NCBI GenBank assembly: GCA_003243425.1
Contig: QFQP01000013.1
Span: forward strand, 62,001-126,000
Source: Archangium gephyra
GTDB lineage: Bacteria; Myxococcota; Myxococcia; Myxococcales; Myxococcaceae
DNA length: 64,000 nt
Reading direction: 5' to 3'
Below, piece after piece: positions 10,811-21,906 of the stretch (position 1 is the stretch's first letter; each line of letters opens with the position of its first letter). The position numbers and the translations under genes were made by a program. The notes under the pieces are model-generated. The model was not told the origin of the DNA. It worked only from the letters and a program-made list of their open reading frames with translations, and ran no database searches.

Positions 10811-11413
10811 GTGTCGAAGACGGTCCGACGTCGCCCCGACTTCACAGCTGCCGTCCGCGCGCTCATCACGCATGTCGCCAGGGCGCACGAGGCGTTCAGT
10901 CACCTCAAGGCCGCGCGCATTCTGGTGGTGGCCGGTGAAGCCCGCCGCGCGTCGCGGGGCACCGTCAAGCCGCTGACCTTCGCGGGCAGGAAGCGCACCG
11001 ATTCCCTGGGCCGCAAGAAGCCGCTGGTGAAGGTCAACGGCCGGCAGATGCTCTATTGCATCACGCTGCGGCCGCTCTTCTTCCGGCGCTCCACGCCGCG
11101 GCAGCGGGTGGCGACGGTGCTGCACGAGCTCTTCCACATCAGCCGGCAGTTCGACGGCACGCTGGACCACCTGCGCCGGCACGACGAAGCGGGTGATGGC
11201 TTCGAGGCCCAGTTCGCGCCCATCGAACGCAAGGTGTGGCGAAAGCTGCCGCCGCACCTCGTGGCGCCCTTCGGTTACGACGGAGAAGTGCGGATTCTGC
11301 AGTGGCTCGAGAAGCCGCAGAGCTGGTTGCCGGGCGAGCGCGCGTCGCACCGGGCGCTCTATACGGAGCGCCACCTGTTCGAAGGAATCGTGCGCATGAA
11401 GACCTCGGTGTAA
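10811..11413 (+). CDS. Putative HExxH zinc metallopeptidase
   Basis: The central segment RVATVLHELFHISRQFDG contains the HExxH zinc-binding motif (HELFH), followed by HLRRHDEAGDGFE, where a histidine could be a third ligand. The layout resembles the small 'putative phage metallopeptidase' family found in phages and bacteria. There is no signal peptide, so it is cytosolic. The start is uncertain: GTG at 10811 gives MSKTVRRRPDF, while TTG starts at 10808 or 10775 are in frame. The N-terminal ~80 residues are basic. It ends 12 bases before a P-loop ATPase gene, which suggests the two act together. Confidence 0.75.
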   Translation: MSKTVRRRPDFTAAVRALITHVARAHEAFSHLKAARILVVAGEARRASRGTVKPLTFAGRKRTDSLGRKKPLVKVNGRQMLYCITLRPLFFRRSTPRQRVATVLHELFHISRQFDGTLDHLRRHDEAGDGFEAQFAPIERKVWRKLPPHLVAPFGYDGEVRILQWLEKPQSWLPGERASHRALYTERHLFEGIVRMKTSV

Positions 11414-11425
11414 GAGAGGCCCAAC

Positions 11426-12490
11426 ATGTCTGCTTCGATACATCCGCTGGCCGAGCGGTATCTGGACGCGCTGTACGAACTCCCCGACGAACTCCGGGCC
11501 CGCAAAGATCTCGATGACGAGCTCGCGGCCCACATGACGAGCGGTCACCACATCTGCATTCGCGGTTTCTGGCGCATCGGCAAGACCACGATGATGCGCG
11601 GGATTCTGCAGCGGGCGTGCGAGCGCTCGGGCGGGGCTGCGTTCGTGCTCGACCTTCGCGATCCCGACCGCGACGACGGGCTCCCCCAGTCGGTCGAGGC
11701 GGTGCTGGGCCGCATCGCCGCCAGGGTGAACGAGTTCCTCGCGCGCGTCGGCGCCACCGAACTCAAGGCCGACCCCAGGAAGCCCCTGGAGGCGCTCGGT
11801 GAGCTGGCCGCGCCGCTCTTCGTGGGCTTCGACGAGCTCATCGCGCTCACCGCGCTCGGGCCCGAGGGCATGCAGACCGTCGTCGACGCGCTGCTGGTCA
11901 CGCCCAAGAACGTGAAGGTGGCGGTGGTCTGTCACCGCCACCGCGATCTCGACGCGTTCTTCGAAGAGCAGGTCGTCGGCCGCGCTGGCGTGGCCACGGT
12001 GGTGGTGCCGCCGGTGACCGACGAAGAGCTCGTCACCATGGTGCAGACGCCGGCGCAGGCCTTCGGCGTCACGTTCGAGAACGAAGCGCTGGGCGCGCTG
12101 GCCGAGATCACCGGCAATCGCCCGTGGGAGATCTTCTCGCTGTGCGCGGTGCTCGCGTCCAGACTGCCCGCCGACTTCAAGGGCACCATCACGCCGGCGC
12201 AGTGCGACGAGCTGGTGAACCTCGACGTGCTCGGCGAGAGCGACGAGGGCCGCGCGCTCATCGACAATCATCTCCGCATTCTGGTGACCGCGATGTCGGC
12301 CGAAGAGCGCACGGTGATGGAGCTGCTCTCGGCAGGCAAAGACGGCGAGGTCACCGAAGACGCGCTGGTGCGCTTGCAGGAAGCCGGCATCGTCGTGACC
12401 ACCGACGACGGGTACGCGGTGAGTGGAGCGCTCCTGGAGTTCGTGTCACGCGCCATCGTCGAAGGCGTGATCCGCGTCTCCGTGGAGTGA
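11426..12490 (+). CDS. P-loop ATPase (AAA/STAND-like)
   Basis: This 354-residue cytosolic protein has a Walker A motif in IRGFWRIGKTTMMRG near residue 50, a Walker B-like strand in PLFVGFDELIAL near 135, and a sensor-like VAVVCHRHRD near 160. It then has a helical lid and a C-terminal winged-helix-like region (VMELLSAGKDGEVTEDAL...). This resembles small AAA+/STAND ATPases of the 'ATP-binding protein' type used as molecular switches, rather than helicases or transporters. A GAGAGG sequence lies upstream of the ATG. It follows the HExxH peptidase gene by 12 bases and precedes the trehalose gene by 55. Confidence 0.82.
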   Translation: MSASIHPLAERYLDALYELPDELRARKDLDDELAAHMTSGHHICIRGFWRIGKTTMMRGILQRACERSGGAAFVLDLRDPDRDDGLPQSVEAVLGRIAARVNEFLARVGATELKADPRKPLEALGELAAPLFVGFDELIALTALGPEGMQTVVDALLVTPKNVKVAVVCHRHRDLDAFFEEQVVGRAGVATVVVPPVTDEELVTMVQTPAQAFGVTFENEALGALAEITGNRPWEIFSLCAVLASRLPADFKGTITPAQCDELVNLDVLGESDEGRALIDNHLRILVTAMSAEERTVMELLSAGKDGEVTEDALVRLQEAGIVVTTDDGYAVSGALLEFVSRAIVEGVIRVSVE

Positions 12491-12545
12491 AAAACGCGTC
12501 GTCGTCGGGGTTGTTTGCGACTCCAACGGTCTTTACAGGCGCTCC

Positions 12546-14710
<2,165 letters not shown>

Positions 14711-14714
<4 letters not shown>

Positions 14715-16504
14715 TGCACCCGCACCTCGATTACGGAGCCATCGGCAACGGTCGTGTTCTCGCGCTGGTCGGCCCCGACAGCGGCATCGACTGGCTCTGC
14801 CTGCCGCGCTTCGACTCCGCGTCGGTCTTCGCGCGCATCCTCGACACCGAGAAGGGCGGCACGTTTCTCATTCGCCCCGAGAGCGGCATCGTGCGCGGCG
14901 ACTGGAAGTACGTGCGCAACACCAACGTGCTGCGCGGCGTGTTCGAGAGCGGTGACGCGAGCTGGGAGATCATCGACTTCGCGCCCCGCATGGTGAAGGG
15001 CCATGGGTACGACGCGCCGGTCGAGCTGGTGCGCATCGTGCGGCCGCTCAAGGGCGCGCCCCGCATCGTCGTGGAGTTCGACCCCCGGCCCGACTACGCG
15101 CGCGTCACGCCGCGCCTGCTGGAGGTCGGTGACTCCATCATGGTCGAAGGCAGCCACGTGCCGCTGCGCTTGATGACCGACGCGCCGATTCCCTTCATCA
15201 CCCAGCGCATGCCGCTGACGCTGACGCAGCCGTACGTCTTCGTGCTCAGCACGAACCCGTCGCGTGAACAGGTTCGCGCCTCTGAAGCCAACTTCATGCT
15301 CGAAGAGACGATCGCCGGCTGGCGTCAGTACGCGCGCACGCTGGCGCTCCCGGGCTTCGCCGACGAGCACGTCATCCGTTCGGCGCTGTGCCTCGCGCTG
15401 CACGCCAACGTGGACACCGGCGGCATCATCGCCGCGGCGACCACGTCGATCCCCGAGGCGCTCAACACGCCGCGCACGTGGGACTACCGCTACTGCTGGC
15501 TGCGTGACGCGGCCTTCGTGGTCGAGGCGCTGCGCCGCGTCTCGAAGACCGAGATCGGCGAGCACTTCGTGAAGTTCCTGCGTCACGTGGCCGAGGCGGG
15601 GCCGCTGCAGCCGCTCTACGGCGTGGCCGGTGAACGCGAGCTGCCGGAGGTCACGCTCGATCACCTCGCGGGCTTCGGTGGCACGGGCCCGGTGCGCGTG
15701 GGCAACGCGGCGGCGCTGCAGCAGCAGAACGACCTCAACGGCGAGCTGCTGCTGTGCCTCGACTCCATGCTCGGCGACCCGCGCGTGGTGCTGGACGACG
15801 CCGAGAGCTGGTACCCGCTCGTGCAGCGGCTGGTGGAAGAGGCGATCACCATCGCGCCGCAGCCCGACACCGGCATCTGGGAGTTCCGCTCGATCCTCCG
15901 GCACTACACGTTCTCACGTGCCATGTGCTGGGCGGCGATGGAGCGTGGCGCGGCGATCGCCAGGCGCCTGGGTCACCATGAAGACGCGGCGCGCTGGGCG
16001 GCGCACGCCAGGCGCGAGCAGGAGGTCGTGCTCTCGCGCGGCTACAGCGAGAAGTGGGGCTGCTTCACCCAGGCGCTCGACGGGCAGTGGGCCGACGCGG
16101 CCAATCTGTTGTTCCCTTCGATGGGCATCATTGACGCGCGCGATTCACGTTTTCAGAACACGCTGGCGGATTATGAAAAGCGCCTGGTCCGGGGTGGCCT
16201 GATGCTGCGCTACGTGAATGAAGACGACTTTGGTGAGACGACGAGCGCGTTCACCATCTGCAGCTTCTGGTGGGCCGAGTCGCTCGCGCTCTCGGGCCGC
16301 CTCGACGACGCCATCGCGCTCTTCAATCGACTGCTGCGCTTCTCGAACCCGCTGGGCCTCTATTCCGAAGACGTCGAGCCGGAGACCGGTCAGCTCCTGG
16401 GCAACTTCCCGCAGGCGTACACGCACGTGGGTTTGATTCACGCCGCGGTGACCATCGGTGAGCTGCTCGCTGCGCGCGAGGGTCGCGTTCGCGCGTGGGC
16501 ATGA
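14711..16504 (+). CDS. Glycoside hydrolase family 15 protein (trehalase/glucoamylase-like)
   Basis: The 597-residue protein starts MMHPHLDYGAIGNGRVLALVG, the usual N-terminal beta-sandwich of cytosolic GH15 enzymes, and continues as an (alpha/alpha)6 barrel with NTPRTWDYRYCWLRDAAF, QQQNDLNGELL and the C-terminal GLYSEDVEPETGQLLGNFPQ and AYTHVGLIH. These are hallmarks of the bacterial GH15 group that includes glucoamylases and the actinobacterial trehalase. Coupling to the fused trehalose-phosphate synthase/phosphatase by ATGA overlap favours a trehalose or alpha-glucan role, but the substrate is not proven by sequence. There is no signal peptide. The ATG at 14714 is an equally possible start. 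Confidence 0.92.
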
Positions 16505-16508
16505 CCGC

Positions 16509-17969
16509 ATGATCGATCGCCGGAGCTTCAAGCGATTCTGGTTGGAAGCACGCCGCCGCCTCTTTCAGGAGCCGGTCGACGTCGCGCTCGACAGTTCGCC
16601 GGTCGATCTCCGCATCGTCGGTCGCACGCTGTTCCACGCGGTGGTGGTCGGCGCCGCGGCCGGGCTGGTGGGCGTGCTCTTCGTGCGCGCGCTCGACAGC
16701 CTGCAACTGGTGTTGCTGCACGGGTTGGTCGGCTACGTGCCGCTGCGCGCCAACGGCGAAGACGCGGTGAAGGCCGCAGCGCACTTCCGCTGGTGGCTCG
16801 TGGTGCCGGTGCTGTTCGCTGGCGGGCTGCTGTCGGGCCTCATCATGCGGTGGGCGCCCGAGACGCGCGGCGGCGGTGCCGACGCCACGCTCGAGGCGTA
16901 CCACTCGGGTCAGGGCCACGTTCGCAACCGCGTGTTGCCGGCGAAGTTCCTCGCCAGTCTCTTCACGCTGTCGTCCGGTGGCGCCGGTGGCCGCGAAGGT
17001 CCCACCATTCAGATCGGCGGCGCCATCGGCGCGCTGGCGTCGCGACTGCTGAAGGTGAACGCGCGCGAGCGTCACATTCTGCTGCTGGCTGGCGCCGCCG
17101 CCGGCATCTCGGCGGTGTTCCGCACGCCGCTGGGCGCCGCGTTGCTGGTGGTCGAGCTGGTGTACGACGACGGCTTCGAGAACGACGCGCTGGTGCCGTC
17201 GGTTCTCGCCTCGGTGGTGAGCTACGCGATCGCCACCACCGTGCACCCCGAAGGCGTGCTGCTCGCGCACAACCGGTACCCCTTCATTCCCGCGCACCTG
17301 CCGCTGTACGGCGCGCTGGCGATCTTCACCTCGCTGGGCGCGGTGCTGTTCCTCTCGCTGTACGAGACGAGCAAGAGCTTCTTCAAGGGGCTGAAGGTTC
17401 CCGATCATTACCGCCCGGCGATCGGCGCGGCTTTCCTGGGCCTCTTCACGCTGGCGCTGGTGTTCGCGCTGTCGAAGGCGCTCAACGTGCCGATGCGCGG
17501 GTTCGGGCTGCTCGGTGGAGGCTACGGCCTGGTGCAGGTGGCGATCACCAACGCGCCGTGGCTGGGGAAGGGCTGGGTCGCGGTCGCGTTCTTCGCCGGC
17601 ATGATGGTCGCCAAGGCCATCGCCACGTCGTTCACCGTCGGCAGCGGCGGCAGTGCGGGTGACTTCGCGCCCTCGATGGCGATGGGTGGGCTCATCGGCG
17701 GGGCCTTCGGCCGCGCGGCGCGGTTGATCTTCGACGACCCGCGCATCGACCCCGGTGCGTTCGTGCTGGTGGGCATGGGTGCGTTCTACGGAGGCATCGC
17801 GCACGTGCCTCTGGCGGCGCTGGTGATGGTCTGTGAGATCGCCGGAACGTACGACCTGCTGGTGCCGGCGATGTTGGCGCAGGGCATCGCGTTCATCGCG
17901 TTGCGGCAACACTCGCTGTACCACTCACAGCGCAAGATGCCGCGCGTGCAGCCGCCGCCGGGCTCTTGA
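16509..17969 (+). CDS. ClC-family chloride channel or H+/Cl- exchanger
   Basis: The 486-residue membrane protein shows the ClC selectivity-filter signatures: SGGAGGREGPTIQIGGAIG (GREGP with the gating glutamate), GSGGSAGDFAPSMAMGG (the GxFxP-type element), and a C-terminal tyrosine-containing helix region near AFYGGIAHVPLAALVM. Around ten hydrophobic helices span residues 35-460. No cytosolic CBS domains follow, as in E. coli ClcA-type proteins. The start at 16509 sits 4 bases after the GH15 stop. Family members exchange chloride for protons and help with acid or osmotic stress; osmotic coupling with trehalose synthesis is an inference from the neighbours. Confidence 0.93.
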   Translation: MIDRRSFKRFWLEARRRLFQEPVDVALDSSPVDLRIVGRTLFHAVVVGAAAGLVGVLFVRALDSLQLVLLHGLVGYVPLRANGEDAVKAAAHFRWWLVVPVLFAGGLLSGLIMRWAPETRGGGADATLEAYHSGQGHVRNRVLPAKFLASLFTLSSGGAGGREGPTIQIGGAIGALASRLLKVNARERHILLLAGAAAGISAVFRTPLGAALLVVELVYDDGFENDALVPSVLASVVSYAIATTVHPEGVLLAHNRYPFIPAHLPLYGALAIFTSLGAVLFLSLYETSKSFFKGLKVPDHYRPAIGAAFLGLFTLALVFALSKALNVPMRGFGLLGGGYGLVQVAITNAPWLGKGWVAVAFFAGMMVAKAIATSFTVGSGGSAGDFAPSMAMGGLIGGAFGRAARLIFDDPRIDPGAFVLVGMGAFYGGIAHVPLAALVMVCEIAGTYDLLVPAMLAQGIAFIALRQHSLYHSQRKMPRVQPPPGS

Positions 17970-17972
17970 GGC

Positions 17973-19331
17973 TCACTTCACCAGTTGCACGAACGACTCG
18001 TACTTGTTCTCGATGATGCGCACGTAGTCGACGGGCTCCTGACACCGGCAGAACCCGGAGCGCAGGTTCTTCGAGTAGCGCGGCCGCGCCATCAAGAGCA
18101 TCGCCTTCTCGACGTTGCCGGCCCACACGTCGGGGTCGAGCTTGAGCGACGCGGCCAGCTTCCGGGCGTCCTGCACGCGCGTGAACCCGGCGTTGTACCC
18201 GGCGAGCGCGAAGCGAACGCGTTCGTCGATCGGCACCGAGGGTTCAACCCGTTGCACGAGTTGACTCATGTACTTGATGCCCGCGTGTGTCCCCTGGTCC
18301 GGGTCGGTCAAGCGCGTGAAGCCGAGATCTCTGCCGGTCGACGGCAGCACCTGAAACAAGCCGATCGCCCCGGCGCCGCTCCTGGCTCTGGGGTCGAACC
18401 GCGATTCGCGCCACGCCTGCGCCGACATCAACCGCCAGTCGAAGCCGTAGCGATCGCTGTACTGACGAATCACCGCGTCGTACTGCGAGAGGCTGCCGGT
18501 CTTCGACGCGCGCTCGTGACCCTGGGTGATGGTCGCGCGGCTGCCGAAGCAGCGCTTCTTGAGCATGTTGTACTCGGTGCCCCGGTAGACCCTGGCCACG
18601 AAGGCATCGAGCGCGGCCTGCAGCTTCGGGTTGGTCTTCCGCGTGGCGAACGCGATCGGCACTGAATCGCTGGCGCTCAACGCGAGCGGCGCTTCGAGCG
18701 TCGGACGGAACATGGCTTCGGCGTCGAAGAAGTGTGAGTCGGCGACCGTGAGCTCGATGACACCGTCGTCGACGTCGGCGAGCAGATCTTCGACCTCGTC
18801 ACGTTCATCGGCGGCGGCGAGCGTGAAGCCGTACCGCGGGGCGAGCGGCTTCAACTTCTCGGCGTATGACGACGACGGGCGCACGGTGACGGTGCGGCCC
18901 CGCAGCTGCTCGAGCGACGTCAGCGCCGGTGAACCCTTCTTCTGAACGAAGAGCTCGGTGACCTTGAGGTACGGCCGGGTGAACGCCACGCGCTGCTCAC
19001 GCTCTGGCGTCACCGTGAGCGACGCCGCGATGAAGTCGGCGGTGCCGCGCTCGAGCATCTGCAGCATCGAGTCGTAGGTCGGCGCGACGACCACCTCGAG
19101 CATCAGGCCCTGCGACTTCGCGAAGCCCTTCGCCAGCTCGTAATCGAAGCCGTCACGGTTGCCGCGGTAGAGAAGGAAGCTGACCGCGTTGTTGCGCGTG
19201 AGCACCCGCAGCGTTCCGCGCTTCTTGATGTCGGGGAGATCGCGCTGGTCGTTGGTCACACCCGCGGTGAACGCACGTTCGATGAGGAAGGCGTCGAGCT
19301 TCGAGCGCAGCGTGGCGTCGTCGGGTCGCAC
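17973..19331 (-). CDS. MltF-like lytic transglycosylase, 3' part of a frameshifted gene
   Basis: Residues ~35-270 form a type 3 solute-binding-protein-like domain (RGTLRVLTRNNAVSFLLYRG, MLERGTADFIAASLTVTPER, VAFTRPYLKVTELFV). Residues ~290-430 are a transglycosylase SLT domain with the catalytic glutamate in AQAWRESRFDPRA, then GAIGLFQVLPSTG and ALAGYNAGFTRV. E. coli MltF has the same binding-domain-plus-SLT order and cleaves peptidoglycan glycan strands. The reading frame stays open about 30 codons upstream of this ATG. It there encodes the natural continuation of the product at 19256-19927, so the ATG at 19331 is an internal Met and the real gene begins at 19927. It ends 3 bases from the convergent ClC gene. 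Confidence 0.85.
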   Translation of the reverse strand: MRPDDATLRSKLDAFLIERAFTAGVTNDQRDLPDIKKRGTLRVLTRNNAVSFLLYRGNRDGFDYELAKGFAKSQGLMLEVVVAPTYDSMLQMLERGTADFIAASLTVTPEREQRVAFTRPYLKVTELFVQKKGSPALTSLEQLRGRTVTVRPSSSYAEKLKPLAPRYGFTLAAADERDEVEDLLADVDDGVIELTVADSHFFDAEAMFRPTLEAPLALSASDSVPIAFATRKTNPKLQAALDAFVARVYRGTEYNMLKKRCFGSRATITQGHERASKTGSLSQYDAVIRQYSDRYGFDWRLMSAQAWRESRFDPRARSGAGAIGLFQVLPSTGRDLGFTRLTDPDQGTHAGIKYMSQLVQRVEPSVPIDERVRFALAGYNAGFTRVQDARKLAASLKLDPDVWAGNVEKAMLLMARPRYSKNLRSGFCRCQEPVDYVRIIENKYESFVQLVK

Positions 19332-19927
19332 CGCGAAGGCGATTGGCCGTTCGGTCGCGATGGGGAAGAGCGGCTGAACGTCGGGCAGGTAGGCGCGCAG
19401 CCCGTCGAGCTGTAGTCGTCGCGCACGGTGAGCTCTTCGGCGTTCAGCGCCTCGGCGAGGGCGGTCGGGCTCGCCACGCCGTCCTTCTCGACGGGCAGCG
19501 CGCCGACGTTGAGGACCGATTCGGAATACGCGCTGTCTTTCGGCACCACGACCTTGCGGCCGACGAGCGCCTTCAGATCTTTCGGCACGTGGGCGGCGCC
19601 CTTCTTCGCCACCAGGTGTTCATCGACCGTGCGCCACGGTCGGGTGAACGCGACCTGTGTCTTTCGTGCCGTGGTGACGGTGAGCCCCGCGGCGATCACG
19701 TCGCCCTTGTTCGCGAGCAGCGACGGAATCAGTTCGCTCACGGTGTCGGCGCGAACGAGCTCGAGCGAACGGCCCTGAGCCGTCGCGAACGCGGTCAGCA
19801 GCTCGATTTCTTGATGCCAGGCGTTGGCCTGCGGCGCGAGGAACTCGTCAGGTTCGTAGCGAACGATGACCCGCAGCGGCGGTTGCGGCGCGGCGCACAG
19901 CAACGTCAACGCGGTGAGCGTGAGCAT
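19256..19927 (-). pseudogene. 5' part of the same MltF-like gene, broken by a one-base frameshift
   Basis: The first ~165 residues are an intact signal peptide (MLTLTALTLLCAAPQPP) and a second, upstream type 3 solute-binding-like domain (LRVIVRYEPDEFLAP, LANKGDVIAAGLTVTTAR, VAFTRPWRTVDEHLV). After ELTVRDDY, at about position 19411, the frame turns into low-complexity Ser/Arg/Pro-rich sequence. The alternative frame then reads LDGLRAYLPDVQPLFPIATE and joins the downstream product smoothly. One missing base (minus-strand CTACAG where CTACCAG would restore Asp-Tyr-Gln-Leu) explains it. With that base the gene would be a single 651-residue protein with two tandem binding domains and an SLT domain. 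It may be a real mutation or a homopolymer sequencing error. Confidence 0.85.
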
Positions 19928-20270
19928 GGCCGCGCACTCTACCGAGCCGTCCGGGAGCCTGAAGAGAGGCGCTGTTCAAGGAGCCACCGCGTGCACGCCC
20001 AGAATGGGCTCTCGACTTCGGGCTCGTTGTGACGCGGTTCACTGGGCGATGACTGAACTTGTGGTGGTTCTTTGAGCGGAACAGGTCATTTTTCGCCACC
20101 AGAACGAACGCTAGTTCGGCGTCGAGGGCCCGCAGCGTGACGCGCAGTGCGCAAACCCATCGCCCCCGCCCGCTTCGGGCTCTTTCGGACGCGGTAGGCG
20201 TGTGCGCACCTGCGCCCACTGAACGTCTGTCCATTCATCTCTCTATGCGGGCCGCGGAGCCCACCGCGGC
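19928..20270. other. Intergenic region, about 340 bases without a supported gene
   Basis: No convincing coding frame is present; the open frames here are Arg/Ser-rich and lack neighbours' codon pattern. Two structures are visible. A short dyad CGAAC-GCTA-GTTCG lies at 20105-20118. A GC-rich hairpin lies at 20251-20270, directly after the bdhA stop (listed separately). The region must also carry the promoter of the MltF-like gene, but I cannot point to a clear -35/-10 pair. Confidence 0.5.
20251..20270 (-). terminator. Hairpin directly after the bdhA stop
   Basis: GCCGCGG at 20251-20257 pairs perfectly with CCGCGGC at 20264-20270 around a 6-base loop, starting at the base next to the bdhA stop codon. 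There is no T-rich tract after it on the minus strand, so intrinsic termination is plausible but unproven. Confidence 0.42.
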
Positions 20271-21035
20271 TCAGTGCGCGAGCCAGCCCGCGTCCATCGC
20301 CTGCGCGGTGCCGGTGATGCTCCACGCCGAGTCGTTGCAGAGGAACGTCGCCAGTTGCGCGACTTCTTCGGGCTCGATGAGGCGCTTGATGGCGTTCTGC
20401 GTGAGCATCACCTTCTCCACGACCTCCGCTTCGGGAATGCCGTGCACCTTCGCCTGGTCGGCGATCTGCTTCTCGACGAGCGGCGTGCGCACGTAACTGG
20501 GGCAGATGGCGTTGACCGTCACGTTGTTGCTGCGGGTGCCGGCTTCGAGCGCCGCGGTCTTGGTCAGCCCCATGAGGCCGTGCTTCGCCGACACGTAGGC
20601 GCTCTTGAACGGCGAGGCGATGAGCCCATGCACCGACGACACGTTGATGATGCGGCCCCAGTTGCGCTCGTACATGCCGGGCAGCACCGACTGCATGAGC
20701 TGGAACGGCGCGGTGAGCATCACCTGCAGAATGAGGTCCCACTTCTCCTGCGGGAACTTCTCGATGGGCGAGACGTTCTGCAGCCCCGCGTTGTTGATGA
20801 GAATGTCGACGGCGCCGACGTCTTTCGCGAAGGCGGCGACGGCTTCCTTCTTCGAGAGATCGCAGGCGATGGCGGTGACGTTCTCGACGCCCTTGAAGAC
20901 CTCGTTCAACTTTTCCTGCGAGACGTCGGTGGCGACGACGCTGGCGCCGTGCGCGATGAAGTCACGAACGATGGCCAGGCCGATGCCAGACGCGGCTCCG
21001 GTGACGAGGGCGCGCTTCTTTTCGAGCTTCTTCAT
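20271..21035 (-). CDS. bdhA: 3-hydroxybutyrate dehydrogenase (short-chain dehydrogenase)
   Basis: The 254-residue SDR enzyme has the NAD-binding loop TGAASGIGLAI, the NNAG motif (ILINNAGLQ), the catalytic Ser-Tyr-Lys set (NVSSVHGLIA and SAYVSAKHG), and substrate-loop sequences typical of D-3-hydroxybutyrate dehydrogenases (LQNVSPIEKFPQEKWDLI, NAICPSYVRTPLVEKQI). The enzyme interconverts 3-hydroxybutyrate and acetoacetate with NAD. Its ATG overlaps the stop of an alpha/beta hydrolase gene (ATGA). A GntP-family permease gene is divergent 1.5 kb upstream. Together they suggest uptake and oxidation of hydroxybutyrate, or hydrolysis of its oligomers. Confidence 0.93.
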   Translation of the reverse strand: MKKLEKKRALVTGAASGIGLAIVRDFIAHGASVVATDVSQEKLNEVFKGVENVTAIACDLSKKEAVAAFAKDVGAVDILINNAGLQNVSPIEKFPQEKWDLILQVMLTAPFQLMQSVLPGMYERNWGRIINVSSVHGLIASPFKSAYVSAKHGLMGLTKTAALEAGTRSNNVTVNAICPSYVRTPLVEKQIADQAKVHGIPEAEVVEKVMLTQNAIKRLIEPEEVAQLATFLCNDSAWSITGTAQAMDAGWLAH

Positions 21036-21859
21036 GTGAGGTGCTCCAGGACCGCGCGTGCGGTGTCGGGGTGGTTCATCACGCCGTAGTGATTGGCGTC
21101 GATCTGCACGGCCGTTGCGTCGGCCGCGGTCTTCAGGAACGCGTCACGGTCGGCCTCGGTGATGATGTCGCCGCCGGGGAGAATCGAGATGCCGGCGCGC
21201 ACCAGCAACGTCGGTGCGGTCACGTCGGGCCACAGCGCTCTCACGTCGGTCTTCGCGGCCCAGTCGAGGTCTTCCTGAATCGTCTCCTTCGACGCGCGCT
21301 GGCGAACGCCGCCCGGCACCTCGATGAGATCTTCGCGGTAGTGGTCTTCCCAGAACGGGCTCCACGGCACGACGTTGGCGGCTCTCACCAGCTCGATGAA
21401 GGCGTCGGCCGAGGGGTACACGGCGCCGAGCCGTTGGGCCGCGGCGAGAATCGGGGGCATCGCGCGCGCATCGGGAACGCCGACGGCGTCGATGAGCACG
21501 AGCTTGCGAACCCGCTTCGGCGCCAGCGCCATCAACGCGAGGCCCACGAAGGCCCCCATGCTGTGGCCGACGTAGTCGAACTGTTCGACGCCAAGCGCGT
21601 CGGCGACGCTCACCACGTCGCGCGCGTGGTTGGTCCAGCCGTGCGTGCCGTGGGGGCCGGGCTCGCTGCGGCCGCGGCCACGAAGGTCGAGCGCCACGAA
21701 GTGCCGCGGCACCGCCGGCCCGATGGCGTTGAACGTGAAGCAGTTGGCGGACAAGCCGGGAACCCCGATGGCCAGTGGCGCGCCGGGGTTTCCGTGAACT
21801 CGCGTGCGCAGCGTGCCGGAGGGAAGGGTGAAGAAACGATCGACGCCGGGAGCCACCAT
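21032..21859 (-). CDS. Alpha/beta hydrolase
   Basis: The 275-residue protein has the alpha/beta-hydrolase core: an HGNPG-type oxyanion strand near the N-terminus (TRVHGNPGAPLAIGVPGL), the nucleophile elbow VGHSMGAFVG, a charge-relay Asp region around PTLLVRAGISILPGGD, and the catalytic His in DANHYGVMNHPD. There is no signal peptide, so it is cytosolic. Overlap with bdhA by ATGA suggests it acts in the same pathway, perhaps releasing 3-hydroxybutyrate from esters; this is inference from context. GTG at 21862 is an alternative start one codon upstream. Confidence 0.86.
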   Translation of the reverse strand: MVAPGVDRFFTLPSGTLRTRVHGNPGAPLAIGVPGLSANCFTFNAIGPAVPRHFVALDLRGRGRSEPGPHGTHGWTNHARDVVSVADALGVEQFDYVGHSMGAFVGLALMALAPKRVRKLVLIDAVGVPDARAMPPILAAAQRLGAVYPSADAFIELVRAANVVPWSPFWEDHYREDLIEVPGGVRQRASKETIQEDLDWAAKTDVRALWPDVTAPTLLVRAGISILPGGDIITEADRDAFLKTAADATAVQIDANHYGVMNHPDTARAVLEHLT

Positions 21860-21906
21860 CACGCGGTGCAGATACCGGCTCGCATTGTGCGCCGCAACAT
21901 GAAGAG

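Noticed and set aside
10250..12271. Minus-strand open frame continuing upstream of the lipoprotein at 9497-10249
   Set aside because: The long upstream part lies opposite the metallopeptidase and ATPase genes and has shadow-type composition; the signal peptide at 10249 marks the real start.
19848..20234. 128-codon minus-strand open frame upstream of the transglycosylase
   Set aside because: Arg/Ser/Ala-rich, no domain or signal, overlaps the real gene's start in another frame; treated as non-coding.
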